A stretch of 64,000 nucleotides of DNA. Origin: Pseudomonadota bacterium (GTDB lineage Bacteria > Pseudomonadota > Gammaproteobacteria > Pseudomonadales > Oleiphilaceae). The stretch's first letter is position 1. The number at the start of each line of letters is the position of its first letter. Where the stretch lies: positions 1-64,000 of the forward strand of contig PDPE01000033.1 of assembly GCA_002747395.1 (NCBI GenBank), written 5' to 3'. The translations under genes and the position numbers were made by a program. Of the stretch, positions 26,783 to 34,623 are shown piece by piece. The notes beneath the pieces are model-generated. The model saw nothing but the letters and a program-made list of their open reading frames with translations, was not told where the DNA came from and did not search any database.

Positions 26783-27046
26783 CTAACTGTCAGTTACATC
26801 ATCCGGCAGGGTTACATCCAGTTCAAGCACTGAACAGTTGTCGTTTTTGTTTAGCTGAACCTGTACGTCATCCTGTGATATCGAAACATATTTCCGAATA
26901 ACCTCAAGAATTTCCTGCTGCAATTGCGGCAGGTAGTCCGGCTGACTTCTCCGGGTTCTCTCGTGAGTGACGATTATCTGGAGTCTCTCTTTTGCGACGG
27001 ATGCTGTGTTTTTTCTACTTGTTTTAAAATAATCCCAAAAACTCAT
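26783..27046 (-). CDS. minE: Cell division topological specificity factor MinE
   Basis: Stimulates MinD ATPase and drives Min pole-to-pole oscillation, keeping division at mid-cell. The N-terminal [30 protein letters not shown] is canonical: membrane-targeting start and the MinD-binding helix. The C-terminal topological specificity domain ([17 protein letters not shown], then the LELDVTLP strand) follows. It is 87 residues. It begins two bases after minD ends, in the usual minCDE order. Confidence 0.97.
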   Translation of the reverse strand: MSFWDYFKTSRKNTASVAKERLQIIVTHERTRRSQPDYLPQLQQEILEVIRKYVSISQDDVQVQLNKNDNCSVLELDVTLPDDVTDS

Positions 27047-27048
27047 TG

Positions 27049-27858
27049 TTATACCCCAAACATGCGCTTAAAGAAGCCTTTTCTTTCCACCTCGATAAAG
27101 CGATGTTCGATATCCTCTCCCAGCAGCCTGCTTACTGCGTCAGAATAGGATGCCCCTGCATCACTTTGGCTGTCCAGAATGACCGGGTCACCTTTATTGG
27201 AGGCATTTAAGACCGACTGGGATTCGGGGATGACTCCCAGCAGCTTGATTGCCAGAATGTCCTTTACATCCTCTACCGAAAGCATTTCCCCTTTTTCTAC
27301 CCGCTCCGGGCTGTAGCGCGTCAGCAACAGATGCTCCCTTACCGGTTCCAGACCAAGTTCCGCCCTGCGTGACTTGCTCTGCAAAATCCCCAGTATTCTG
27401 TCTGAATCCCGCACAGAGGAGACTTCCGGGTTTGTGGTAACAATGGCTTCATCAGCAAAATAGAGAGCCATGTAGGCACCATGCTCGATGCCGGCGGGGG
27501 AGTCGCATATGATGTAGTCAAAGCTTTCCGACAGTTCTTTAAGAATTTTCTCGACTCCCTCTTTCGTCAGGGCTTCCTTGTCCCGCGTCTGGGATGCAGG
27601 CAGGATATAGAGATTGTCTACATGCTTGTCTTTGATCAGTGCCTGGTTAAGGGTTGCCTCTCCGTTTATGACATTGACGAAGTCGTATACAACCCGCCTT
27701 TCACAATTCAATATCAAGTCGAGGTTTCTCAGGCCCACGTCAAAGTCGATGACGACAGTTTTTTTTCCGCGCTGGGCCAGGCCTATCGCTATTGATGCGC
27801 TGGATGTGGTTTTTCCCACTCCTCCCTTGCCGGAGGTGACCACGATGATCTTTGCCAA
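27049..27858 (-). CDS. minD: Septum site-determining ATPase MinD
   Basis: Membrane-binding ATPase that recruits MinC and is released by MinE. Deviant Walker [11 protein letters not shown], switch [11 protein letters not shown], and a C-terminal amphipathic membrane-targeting helix ([13 protein letters not shown]) are all present. The start codon is TTG at 27858 (MAKIIVV), ten bases after AGGA; no ATG is available. It is 269 residues, typical of the family. It is the middle gene of minCDE. Confidence 0.97.
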   Translation of the reverse strand: MAKIIVVTSGKGGVGKTTSSASIAIGLAQRGKKTVVIDFDVGLRNLDLILNCERRVVYDFVNVINGEATLNQALIKDKHVDNLYILPASQTRDKEALTKEGVEKILKELSESFDYIICDSPAGIEHGAYMALYFADEAIVTTNPEVSSVRDSDRILGILQSKSRRAELGLEPVREHLLLTRYSPERVEKGEMLSVEDVKDILAIKLLGVIPESQSVLNASNKGDPVILDSQSDAGASYSDAVSRLLGEDIEHRFIEVERKGFFKRMFGV

Positions 27859-27935
27859 TTTAATTCCTACCTTTCAATGTGAAACGTGAGCTGAACGACC
27901 AGCTTTTCTGACTTTCAGTTGGTCCTGTTTATTCG

Positions 27936-28763
27936 CTAAACGAGAGGTTTTATTGTCAGTTTGTCCTCATCCAGAAAAATTTGTCGAGGCTCTCGCCAGC
28001 CCTTATCTTGCAAATCTTCACTGATTTTATATTGTCCTGCAATGGAAACAAGCTCTGCCTCAAGACTTTGACAGAAAATTCTTGCTTTTTTGTCTCCTTT
28101 CACCCCGGCCAGTGCGCGTCCGCGCAAGGGGCCATAAACGTGAATGTTACCATCTGCCAATATTTCCGCGCCAGCGCTAACCTGTGCCAGAACGATTAAA
28201 TCAGTGCCACCGGCGTAGACTTGTTGCCCGGAACGAATGGGGGTGTAGATAATCTTTGCCGGTTTGGCTTTTTCGATAACGATGCTTTCCCCGGTATCCG
28301 CCTGTTGCCCCGTCGGCTCGCTCGCTGTTGGTGTTTCAGGTCGTTCAGGTATCTCCGGTTTTTCAGCGACGGGTTGCCCGGTTGCCCCGGATTTGCATTC
28401 CTTCACAGGTTGTGCAGGCTGTGCCTTTTTGCCGGTTGCGGGCAGTATTGCCAGGCCGCTCGCTCTGGCAGCGGTCGCGTGATGGTTGCCACCACCCCGT
28501 ATCGCAACAGGGCGGATGTGCATTCCGGTGCATAGGGATACCAGTGGGTCGAAATCAATCGGTTGATCCTTGTGTTCCAGTTTTTCAAGTGCGAACACAA
28601 CAGGCATGTCGTCGAAAAACGCGGGTGCTTGCGCGACCTTCGCCTTCAGTTCCCGCTCAAAGTCGGATGGATCATAACGTACCAGTTCAAGCACAGTCAT
28701 CGGAATCAGCGATCCTTTCATGGTGAAACTGGCTTCAGTGGTATTGGAGGAAGGGGTTTGCAT
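27936..28763 (-). CDS. minC: Septum site-determining protein MinC
   Basis: Inhibitor of FtsZ assembly positioned by MinD. The N-terminal FtsZ-interacting domain runs to about residue 115. A Pro/Glu/Thr-rich linker of roughly 70 residues follows, longer than in E. coli. The C-terminal beta-helix domain binds MinD (RSGQQVYAGGTDLIVLAQV, HVYGPLRGRALAGVKGD, then SLEAELVSIAGQYKI). It is 275 residues. It is followed by minD and minE with short gaps, so the three form an operon. Confidence 0.95.
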   Translation of the reverse strand: MQTPSSNTTEASFTMKGSLIPMTVLELVRYDPSDFERELKAKVAQAPAFFDDMPVVFALEKLEHKDQPIDFDPLVSLCTGMHIRPVAIRGGGNHHATAARASGLAILPATGKKAQPAQPVKECKSGATGQPVAEKPEIPERPETPTASEPTGQQADTGESIVIEKAKPAKIIYTPIRSGQQVYAGGTDLIVLAQVSAGAEILADGNIHVYGPLRGRALAGVKGDKKARIFCQSLEAELVSIAGQYKISEDLQDKGWREPRQIFLDEDKLTIKPLV

Positions 28764-28997
28764 GAAGAAATTGGTTCCTTGTCATTATTTTGATGATAAC
28801 TGCAGGGACAGGTTATTCTCGATAAACCAGCACTATATACGATACTGTTTGTCAATGCAGGTGTAAATTATCCCGGAAAAATTGCCACATACCCGGGAAC
28901 CGGATGGCAATGAATTGCAATGAGTGGTAAAACACCTCATAACTCCGGGTTGGTGTAAGCAGATACCCTGACAACAAGAAAAAAAGAGGTCGTAATT

Positions 28998-29033
28998 ATT
29001 ATGGACAGGAAACAGATTATGGACAGTAAACAG
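28998..29033. repeat. 18-bp tandem duplication spanning the start codon
   Basis: The units at 28998-29015 and 29016-29033 differ by one base and each contains an ATG (29001 and 29019). Eighteen bases are six codons, so both ATGs are in the same frame and the protein begins MDRKQI-MDSKQV. Translation may start at either. Confidence 0.88.
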
Positions 29034-30179
29034 GTTGATTTGGGCGGTGAAAAAATGCACCCTCGTTCGTTGGCGGAAAAGGCGTTCTGGTCTGTGATCC
29101 ATGCAATTGAACATAAGCTTTCCGCAGAAAAATTTATTGTCAGCAATCTTACCCCTTATGAAATAATTCACCAGTCTGGCATTATGTCGGTACGGCATTA
29201 CCTGCCACTGGAAGAAAAGGAGATTCTGGTCGGGAAGGAGACAATGGCTGTCAGTCGGGATCGAAAGCGGGTACCTCTCGTACTGGTTCCCCCCCTGGCA
29301 GCGACTTCAATGATTTTCGACCTTTTACCTCAGCGCAGTGTGGTGCGTTATTTTCTGGCAAAGGGGTTTGATGTTTATCTTATCGACTGGGGTGATGTGA
29401 CGGAAGAACAGAATAGCCTTTCTCTGGAAACCTATGTGTTGGACTGGATGCCCGAATCATTTGAAAAAATACGGCTGAACAGCGCACAGAAAGAGCTCTC
29501 GGTTTTTTCCTATTGCATGGGCGGCCTCCTGACGCTGATGTATGCTGCGGCGGTACGGGACCCGGATATTCGAAACATTGTTACCGTGGCCAGCCCGGTT
29601 GATATGCATCAGATTGGTGTCGCAGGCAGGCTGCTTGCAATGACGCATCGACCCGCACAGGTTATTTCCCGCCTCCTGGATTTTTCTCTGATGGATCTGC
29701 CTCCAAAATATCTGCACATTCCGGGGTGGGTCAGTTCCACCGTGTTCAAACTGACCAACCCGGTGGGCAGTGTGATGAGCTACTGGGAGCTTTTGGTGAA
29801 TATGTGGGATCGGGAATACGTGAAGAGTCACCATACCATGAAACAGTGGTTTGATGACATGGTTGACTACCCGGGAGAAACCATTAAGGGTATGGCGGTT
29901 CGGATGGCGATCAATAATCAGATGGCAAGGGGTAAAATGAAAATGGGAGATTCCCATGCGGATTTTGAAAAGATCAACTGTGCCATTCTGGCTTTTGCCG
30001 GCGATTCGGACAAACTGGTGTCTATTCGGGCTGCCCGGAAGATTCTTGATATTGTATCCTCGGAAGACAAGGAGTTTTGTGTTGTTCCCGGAGGGCACGC
30101 CGGTGTTTTTGCCGGTTCAAGGGCACCTTTCAATACCTGGGCTATCAGTGCTGACTGGTTGGCTGACAGGTCATCCTGA
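29001..30179 (+). CDS. PHA synthase-like alpha/beta hydrolase (PhaC-related)
   Basis: Similar to the catalytic domain of class III poly(3-hydroxyalkanoate) synthases. The lipase-box-like SYCMGG carries the nucleophilic cysteine used by PHA synthases instead of serine. The Asp in AGDSDKLVS and His in GGHAGVFAG complete the triad, and VLVPPLAATSMIFDLLP and DVYLIDWGD are typical early motifs. The first box residue is Ser rather than the usual Gly (GYCxGG). No phaE, phaA, phaB or phasin gene is nearby, so polymer synthesis is not proven; an acyl transferase or esterase is possible. Its 392 residues match class III PhaC. The start lies in an 18-bp tandem duplication. Confidence 0.8.
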   Translation: MDRKQIMDSKQVDLGGEKMHPRSLAEKAFWSVIHAIEHKLSAEKFIVSNLTPYEIIHQSGIMSVRHYLPLEEKEILVGKETMAVSRDRKRVPLVLVPPLAATSMIFDLLPQRSVVRYFLAKGFDVYLIDWGDVTEEQNSLSLETYVLDWMPESFEKIRLNSAQKELSVFSYCMGGLLTLMYAAAVRDPDIRNIVTVASPVDMHQIGVAGRLLAMTHRPAQVISRLLDFSLMDLPPKYLHIPGWVSSTVFKLTNPVGSVMSYWELLVNMWDREYVKSHHTMKQWFDDMVDYPGETIKGMAVRMAINNQMARGKMKMGDSHADFEKINCAILAFAGDSDKLVSIRAARKILDIVSSEDKEFCVVPGGHAGVFAGSRAPFNTWAISADWLADRSS

Positions 30180-30345
30180 TTGCTGCCATAATTTTGACAC
30201 AAATACACATAAGTGAAACAAAAATAACGTCAAATTGCGTCTTTGTGACTGAGTCTCTCAAAGGGGTTTGATATAGTTGGTGTAACGGTTGCTCGGGCAG
30301 GTTTCTGATGAAGCATGTCGATCCACTTCAGCGTTGGAGAAAGCG

Positions 30346-30714
30346 ATGGTTATCCGGCTGTTTATCGCTCTTTTGTTGGTGAATGTTCTGGTTTCAGTGA
30401 CCAGGGTACACGCGTCGGATATTCCAGGTATGTCAGACCCTCGAATTGTGTATGCAGGCATGGTGGAAGACGGGGTCAGAAAGAAAGACTGCGCACGCAG
30501 GCTGGTTTCTCTGGTTGGCAGCTATTATATTAATCGTGCCATTGCCGTTTATCACATGAACATACAGAATCGGGGCGAGCTGGTGCAAGGCAAATCGATG
30601 TCTGGCATTGTTGATGATTCCGAGCGGTCTGGAATGGAGTCTTTTTTGACCGGTGAATACGCCGTTGATATCCGCAGAAACGGTGCAGTTTTGCACTGGA
30701 AGTCTCAGTTTTAA
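30346..30714 (+). CDS. Small exported protein of unknown function
   Basis: I do not recognise a family. The ATG at 30346 follows GGAG by six bases and opens a 122-residue protein with a clear signal peptide (VIRLFIALLLVNVLVSVTRVHA, cut near residue 23). The mature part of about 100 residues is mixed polar, with one cysteine (KKDCARRLV) and a SYYINRAIAVYHMNIQNRG segment, so it is probably soluble and periplasmic. It lies 166 bases after the PHA-synthase-like gene on the same strand. The frame extends further upstream but without a ribosome site. Confidence 0.6.
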   Translation: MVIRLFIALLLVNVLVSVTRVHASDIPGMSDPRIVYAGMVEDGVRKKDCARRLVSLVGSYYINRAIAVYHMNIQNRGELVQGKSMSGIVDDSERSGMESFLTGEYAVDIRRNGAVLHWKSQF

Positions 30715-31149
30715 AAAAATGTTTTAATCCCTTCTTCCTCGTTATCGGTTTCAGCCTTATAATTTCGCACAGTTGACAGGATCGAAGCCGGTGTCCGGTT
30801 TTTTCAAACTACAGGGCCCGGTTTGTTCAGCTGCCTGATTACCCCGTTACAACGGGTATCAGGCGAGGTTTGGCCGCAGTCATCTGTGGCGATACAGAGG
30901 TGTATGGTTGATTGACTGTTTCGTTCAGACAGATGAATAATTCATCGGCCAAATTTGATAGCAATCAAACAGAAACGGGGGCGTTTTTGGCATACTTTTC
31001 CCAGAACAAAAAGACAGGCAACCATGCCTCCTCAGACGAAGGTTTTTATTCCGCTTTACAGTAATTCCGTTTTAAAAGGTTGAAAGGGTGCAATCATGTA
31101 TTGCCCGCCCTTTTCCAAATAAAAAATACACTGCAGACAGGGAAACATC
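30715..31149. other. Intergenic region upstream of the CoA-transferase gene
   Basis: 435 bases without a supported gene. It contains a bulged inverted repeat at 30833-30864 (GCCTGAT/ATCAGGC with an inner ACCC/GGGT and GTT/AAC), not followed by a T-run. No recognisable riboswitch was identified. The promoter of the downstream gene is expected here. Confidence 0.45.
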
Positions 31150-33339
31150 ATGGCAGACAATCCTATAATTTACAAAGAAGTAGATGCATGTGTCGATGCG
31201 ATTATCGACAAGGTAGGCAAGGAGATAGTATTTGGTATGCCCCTGGGGCTGGGTAAACCCCTGCACCTGGTGAACGCATTATACAAGCGGGCGAAAAATG
31301 ACCCATCCATAAAGCTGAAAATTACTACAGCCATTGCACTTGAGAAGCCAACGGGTAGCAGCAGCCTGGAAAAAAAATTCCTTGGGCCCTTTTCCGAGCG
31401 TTTGTTTGGTGAAATACCTGACGTTGAATATGTGATTGACCTGAGAAAAAATCAGTTGCCTGATAATGTTGAGGTGACGGAGTTTTTCTTTAAGGCCGGC
31501 AGCTTTCTGAACCACAAGGCTCAACAGCAAAACTACATCAGCACCAATTACACTCATGTTGTTCGTGATTTGATAATTAATGGTTGTAACGTTGTATCGC
31601 AAATGATTTCGAAGCGAGAGCGTGATGGCAAGGTAACCTATAGCCTCAGCTGTAATCCTGATACGTCCATAGATATGGTTCGCGCCATGCGCGATCTGGA
31701 GGCCAGGGGGCAAAAGATTGCGGTTATCGGTGAAGTGAACCAGAGGCTGCCATTTATGGTAAATCACGCCGAGGTGGATGGCACCGAATTCGATTTTGTC
31801 ATCGATAACCGGGATTATGACTGCAAGCTGTTTGGTGTGCCAAATATGGCGATCACTCCGGCAGATCACTTTATCGGTTTTAACGCCAGTACACTCGTCA
31901 AGGATGGCGGTACCCTGCAGGTCGGGATAGGTTCCCTGGGTAGCGCGATAGTAAACGGACTCATCATGCGTCACGAGCACAATTCTGATTATTGCAAGCT
32001 CATGGACGAAATGAAGCTGGAAGAAAAATATCCGGTTGTTTCCGAAATTGGCGGAAGGGGGCAGTTTGAGGAAGGTTTGTACGGTTGTAGTGAAATGATG
32101 GTTGACGGGTTCATCTATCTCTACAAGTCCGGCATTCTGAAGCGTGAAGTGTTTGACGACATCAATATTCAGAATCTTCTCAACGAAAGGAAAATTTCCG
32201 TCGATGTGTCCATGCAAACACTGGATGCGTTACTTGAGGTTGGTGCCATCAGTGAGGAGTTGAAAGCCAAAGATGTTGCCTATCTGAAAGAATGGGGTGT
32301 CTTCAAGTCTTCTGTTGAACTGAAAGGCGGTGCCCTGATTTGTGATGGAAACAGTATCGGGTTGAATCTCGGAGACGAGACGCACAGAGCCGCAATTGAA
32401 GCGAATTGCCTCGGCGACAGGTTGAAGAAAGGTATTATCATGCATGGCGGTTTCTTCCTCGGCCCCCAGCAGTTTTATGACGAGCTCGAAAAACTGACCG
32501 ATGAAGAAAACGAAAAGTTCTGTATGACCAGCGTTCTGTTTGTAAACCACCTGTACGATCACTTCCTGGGGGATGAGAAGATCAAAATGGCCCAGCGTAA
32601 AGAGTCCAGGTTTGTCAATTCCACCATGATGTGTACCTTGAACGGTGCGGCGATTTCCGACGGCCTGGCTAATGGCAAGGTAGTCAGCGGGGTGGGTGGC
32701 CAGTACAATTTCGTCGCCATGGCGCACGAGATCAGTGATGCCCGCTCAATTTTGAAACTGAAGTCAACTCGTCAGAGTGGCGGAAAAACAGTGTCGAATA
32801 TCCTGTTCAGTTATGCTCACTGTACTATTCCCCGGCATTTGCGCGATATCGTTGTGACCGAATATGGTGTTGCCGATGTTTTGGGACGACCCGATAAAGA
32901 AGTTTATATCGAGTTGATCAAGATTGCCGATTCCCGATTCCAGGGTGAGTTGTTGGCCCAGGCCAAGGCGGCAGGCAAGGTGCCTGAGGACTATGAACTT
33001 CCTGAACTGTATCGCAATAATACACCGGAGCGCCTGATGGAGCTGTATCAGAAATACAACTCACAAGGGTATTTCGATCCGTTCCCGTTTGGCTGTGATT
33101 TTACACCGGAAGAGCTGAAAATTGGCAAGGCGCTGAAGTCGTTAAAAGCGAAGACCGCGACCAAAAAAGGAATGCTCAAGTGCGTAGTGAATGCGCTCAA
33201 ATTGAAAGATATTCCTGCCGATGCTCAACCCTTTGTGAAGCGAATGGATATGGAACACCCTGGCAGTTTCAAGGATAAGCTTGAAATGAAACTCCTGGTA
33301 TCAGAGTTGATTGATCTGGGTATTGTCAAGGCAGGTTGA
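31150..33339 (+). CDS. Acetyl-CoA hydrolase/CoA-transferase family protein, long form
   Basis: Member of the acetyl-CoA hydrolase/transferase superfamily that moves or releases CoA from short acyl groups. The C-terminal half has the family's typical GVGGQYNFVAMAHEISDARS and CTIPRHLRDIVVTEYGVADV, with IVVTEYGVADVLG near the end of the domain. The N-terminal half has LVNALYKRAK and the glycine-rich GTLQVGIGSLGSAIVNGL. At 729 residues it is well above the usual 430-550 because of inserted and C-terminal segments; similar long forms occur in marine gammaproteobacteria. Substrate cannot be assigned. A strong terminator follows, so it is probably monocistronic. Confidence 0.85.
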   Translation: MADNPIIYKEVDACVDAIIDKVGKEIVFGMPLGLGKPLHLVNALYKRAKNDPSIKLKITTAIALEKPTGSSSLEKKFLGPFSERLFGEIPDVEYVIDLRKNQLPDNVEVTEFFFKAGSFLNHKAQQQNYISTNYTHVVRDLIINGCNVVSQMISKRERDGKVTYSLSCNPDTSIDMVRAMRDLEARGQKIAVIGEVNQRLPFMVNHAEVDGTEFDFVIDNRDYDCKLFGVPNMAITPADHFIGFNASTLVKDGGTLQVGIGSLGSAIVNGLIMRHEHNSDYCKLMDEMKLEEKYPVVSEIGGRGQFEEGLYGCSEMMVDGFIYLYKSGILKREVFDDINIQNLLNERKISVDVSMQTLDALLEVGAISEELKAKDVAYLKEWGVFKSSVELKGGALICDGNSIGLNLGDETHRAAIEANCLGDRLKKGIIMHGGFFLGPQQFYDELEKLTDEENEKFCMTSVLFVNHLYDHFLGDEKIKMAQRKESRFVNSTMMCTLNGAAISDGLANGKVVSGVGGQYNFVAMAHEISDARSILKLKSTRQSGGKTVSNILFSYAHCTIPRHLRDIVVTEYGVADVLGRPDKEVYIELIKIADSRFQGELLAQAKAAGKVPEDYELPELYRNNTPERLMELYQKYNSQGYFDPFPFGCDFTPEELKIGKALKSLKAKTATKKGMLKCVVNALKLKDIPADAQPFVKRMDMEHPGSFKDKLEMKLLVSELIDLGIVKAG

Positions 33340-33407
33340 TTTTCATGGGGCAATTCCAGTCTCTCGGCGACTTTTTTCAGTCTTTCGGTAGCTCTGTCCC
33401 TTTTGAT

Positions 33408-33436
33408 AAAAACCCCGGTGTTTGCCGGGGTTTTTT
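33408..33436 (+). terminator. Rho-independent terminator
   Basis: The stem AAAAACCCCGG/CCGGGGTTTTT with a 6-base loop runs into six Ts. It lies 69 bases after the CoA-transferase stop and before the SlyD-like gene. Confidence 0.92.
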
Positions 33437-33505
33437 GTGGCTAATGACCGGGAAATCAATAGATTTTGCCGCGCAACGCAACAGACAAGTGAGTTGTAAA
33501 TAAAT

Positions 33506-33931
33506 ATGGGTAAAAAGGCATTCACGATTCATTACAATCTGAAGAACTCGGAAGGCAAAACTGTAGATACCTCTATTGGTGGCCCTCCCCTGGAGTTTGT
33601 TGAGGGGGATGGTTCGGTTGTCAAGGGGTTGGAACAGGCACTTCTTGAACGGAAGGCAGGGGATGTCATAGCGGTCACTGTGCCCCCCGAATTGGCTTAT
33701 GGAAATCTGGATAAGCGTCTGGTATACCCGGTTCCCGTCCGTTCTTTCGATAATCCGGCATCACTCAAGCCTGGCATGTTGGTGCAGGCTTATGGTGATG
33801 ACGGCCATAAAACCGTCGTCAGGATAGTCCATGTGGGCAAGACGGAAGTGCTGGTTGATGGAAACCATCCCCTGGCCGGATTTACCCTGTATTTTGAGGT
33901 TGAGATACTTGCTGCCAAAGAGTTGTCCTGA
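33506..33931 (+). CDS. FKBP-type peptidyl-prolyl isomerase, SlyD/FkpB-like
   Basis: Cytoplasmic proline isomerase and folding helper. The FKBP domain is interrupted by the insert-in-flap (IF) domain that marks the SlyD/SlpA group. The first half has IHYNLKNSEGKTVDTS and VKGLEQALLERKAGD, and the C-terminal strand is VDGNHPLAGFTLYFEVEI, matching SlyD's DGNHxLAG. The metal-binding His/Cys-rich tail of E. coli SlyD is missing, so it is closer to the short form. The length is 141 aa. It lies between a terminator and a convergent Lrp-family gene, so it is a single transcription unit. Confidence 0.88.
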   Translation: MGKKAFTIHYNLKNSEGKTVDTSIGGPPLEFVEGDGSVVKGLEQALLERKAGDVIAVTVPPELAYGNLDKRLVYPVPVRSFDNPASLKPGMLVQAYGDDGHKTVVRIVHVGKTEVLVDGNHPLAGFTLYFEVEILAAKELS

Positions 33932-33953
33932 TGAGGGGTAAATGAGGTTTTCG

Positions 33954-34430
33954 CTATGTAAGATGGGTTAATGGTATTTCCGTTCGGGAGATGATTTTAC
34001 GCAATACAAAACTGGAATGAACTCCGGTTACTCCGGGAATACAGGTCAGCCTCCCCAATAAAAAGTCTTGATATTCTTCCATATCCGGTACCAGCACCTC
34101 CACGAGGTAGTCTGCAGCCTGGCCTGTTATCATGTAGCAGGACATGACCTCCGGATAGCCTTGCAGTGTTTCTTCAAAATTCTCGAATCGATCCGGTGTA
34201 TGGCGATCCATGCTGACCTGGATGATTGCCGTCAGCTTCATGTTCAGTTTTTCAGGGTTTAGCAAGGTCACCCTGCGGTTGATAATACCGCTTTCTTCCA
34301 GTTGCTTGACCCTTCGTGAACAAGGCGAGGGTGAAAGGCCCACAGATTCGGCCAGCTCAAGATTGCTGATGTCTCCCTTCTTTTGCAGTGTTTCAAGTAT
34401 GCGTTTGTCCAGACGATCGAGTGGATTCAT
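33954..34430 (-). CDS. Lrp/AsnC-family transcriptional regulator
   Basis: DNA-binding regulator that responds to amino acids. The N-terminal helix-turn-helix is LELAESVGLSPSPCSRRVKQ (residues ~24-43); a linker leads to the RAM effector domain (MKLTAIIQVSMDRH, the conserved GYPEVMSCYMITGQAADYLV). It is 158 residues. It diverges from leuA with a 170-bp AT-rich gap, so control of leuA by this protein, leucine-responsive like Lrp, is plausible but only inferred from position. Confidence 0.92.
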   Translation of the reverse strand: MNPLDRLDKRILETLQKKGDISNLELAESVGLSPSPCSRRVKQLEESGIINRRVTLLNPEKLNMKLTAIIQVSMDRHTPDRFENFEETLQGYPEVMSCYMITGQAADYLVEVLVPDMEEYQDFLLGRLTCIPGVTGVHSSFVLRKIISRTEIPLTHLT

Positions 34431-34572
34431 GGCGTTTTCCCTTTTATGATTATTTCAACTTTTTCTTGGTATTAGCAATATTATTTCAATATATTTCGTA
34501 TTATAGGTGATACTTTGCTAAAAAAAGTTGTTTTCATGGAATGTTTGCAATTATTCTTCTTCGGGTTGGAGC

Positions 34573-34578
34573 TATAAT
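34573..34578 (+). promoter_or_regulatory. -10 element upstream of leuA
   Basis: A perfect TATAAT at 34573-34578. No good -35 hexamer stands at 16-18 bp, which suggests an activator-dependent promoter. A transcript from here would start near 34585, favouring the leuA start at 34624 over 34600. Confidence 0.5.
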
Positions 34579-34623
34579 ATGCAAAACGATTTAACATGAA
34601 TGAATAAACGGAGTCAGTTTGCT

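Noticed and set aside
26541..26786. Pentapeptide-repeat-like protein (FANSG repeats) in the minisatellite
   Set aside because: Any 15-bp repeat gives five-residue repeats in every frame; there is no ribosome site and no start codon context, and the other frames look equally regular.
34440..34600. Specific Lrp binding sites between the regulator and leuA
   Set aside because: The gap is AT-rich as expected, but no segment matched the Lrp consensus well enough to mark a site.
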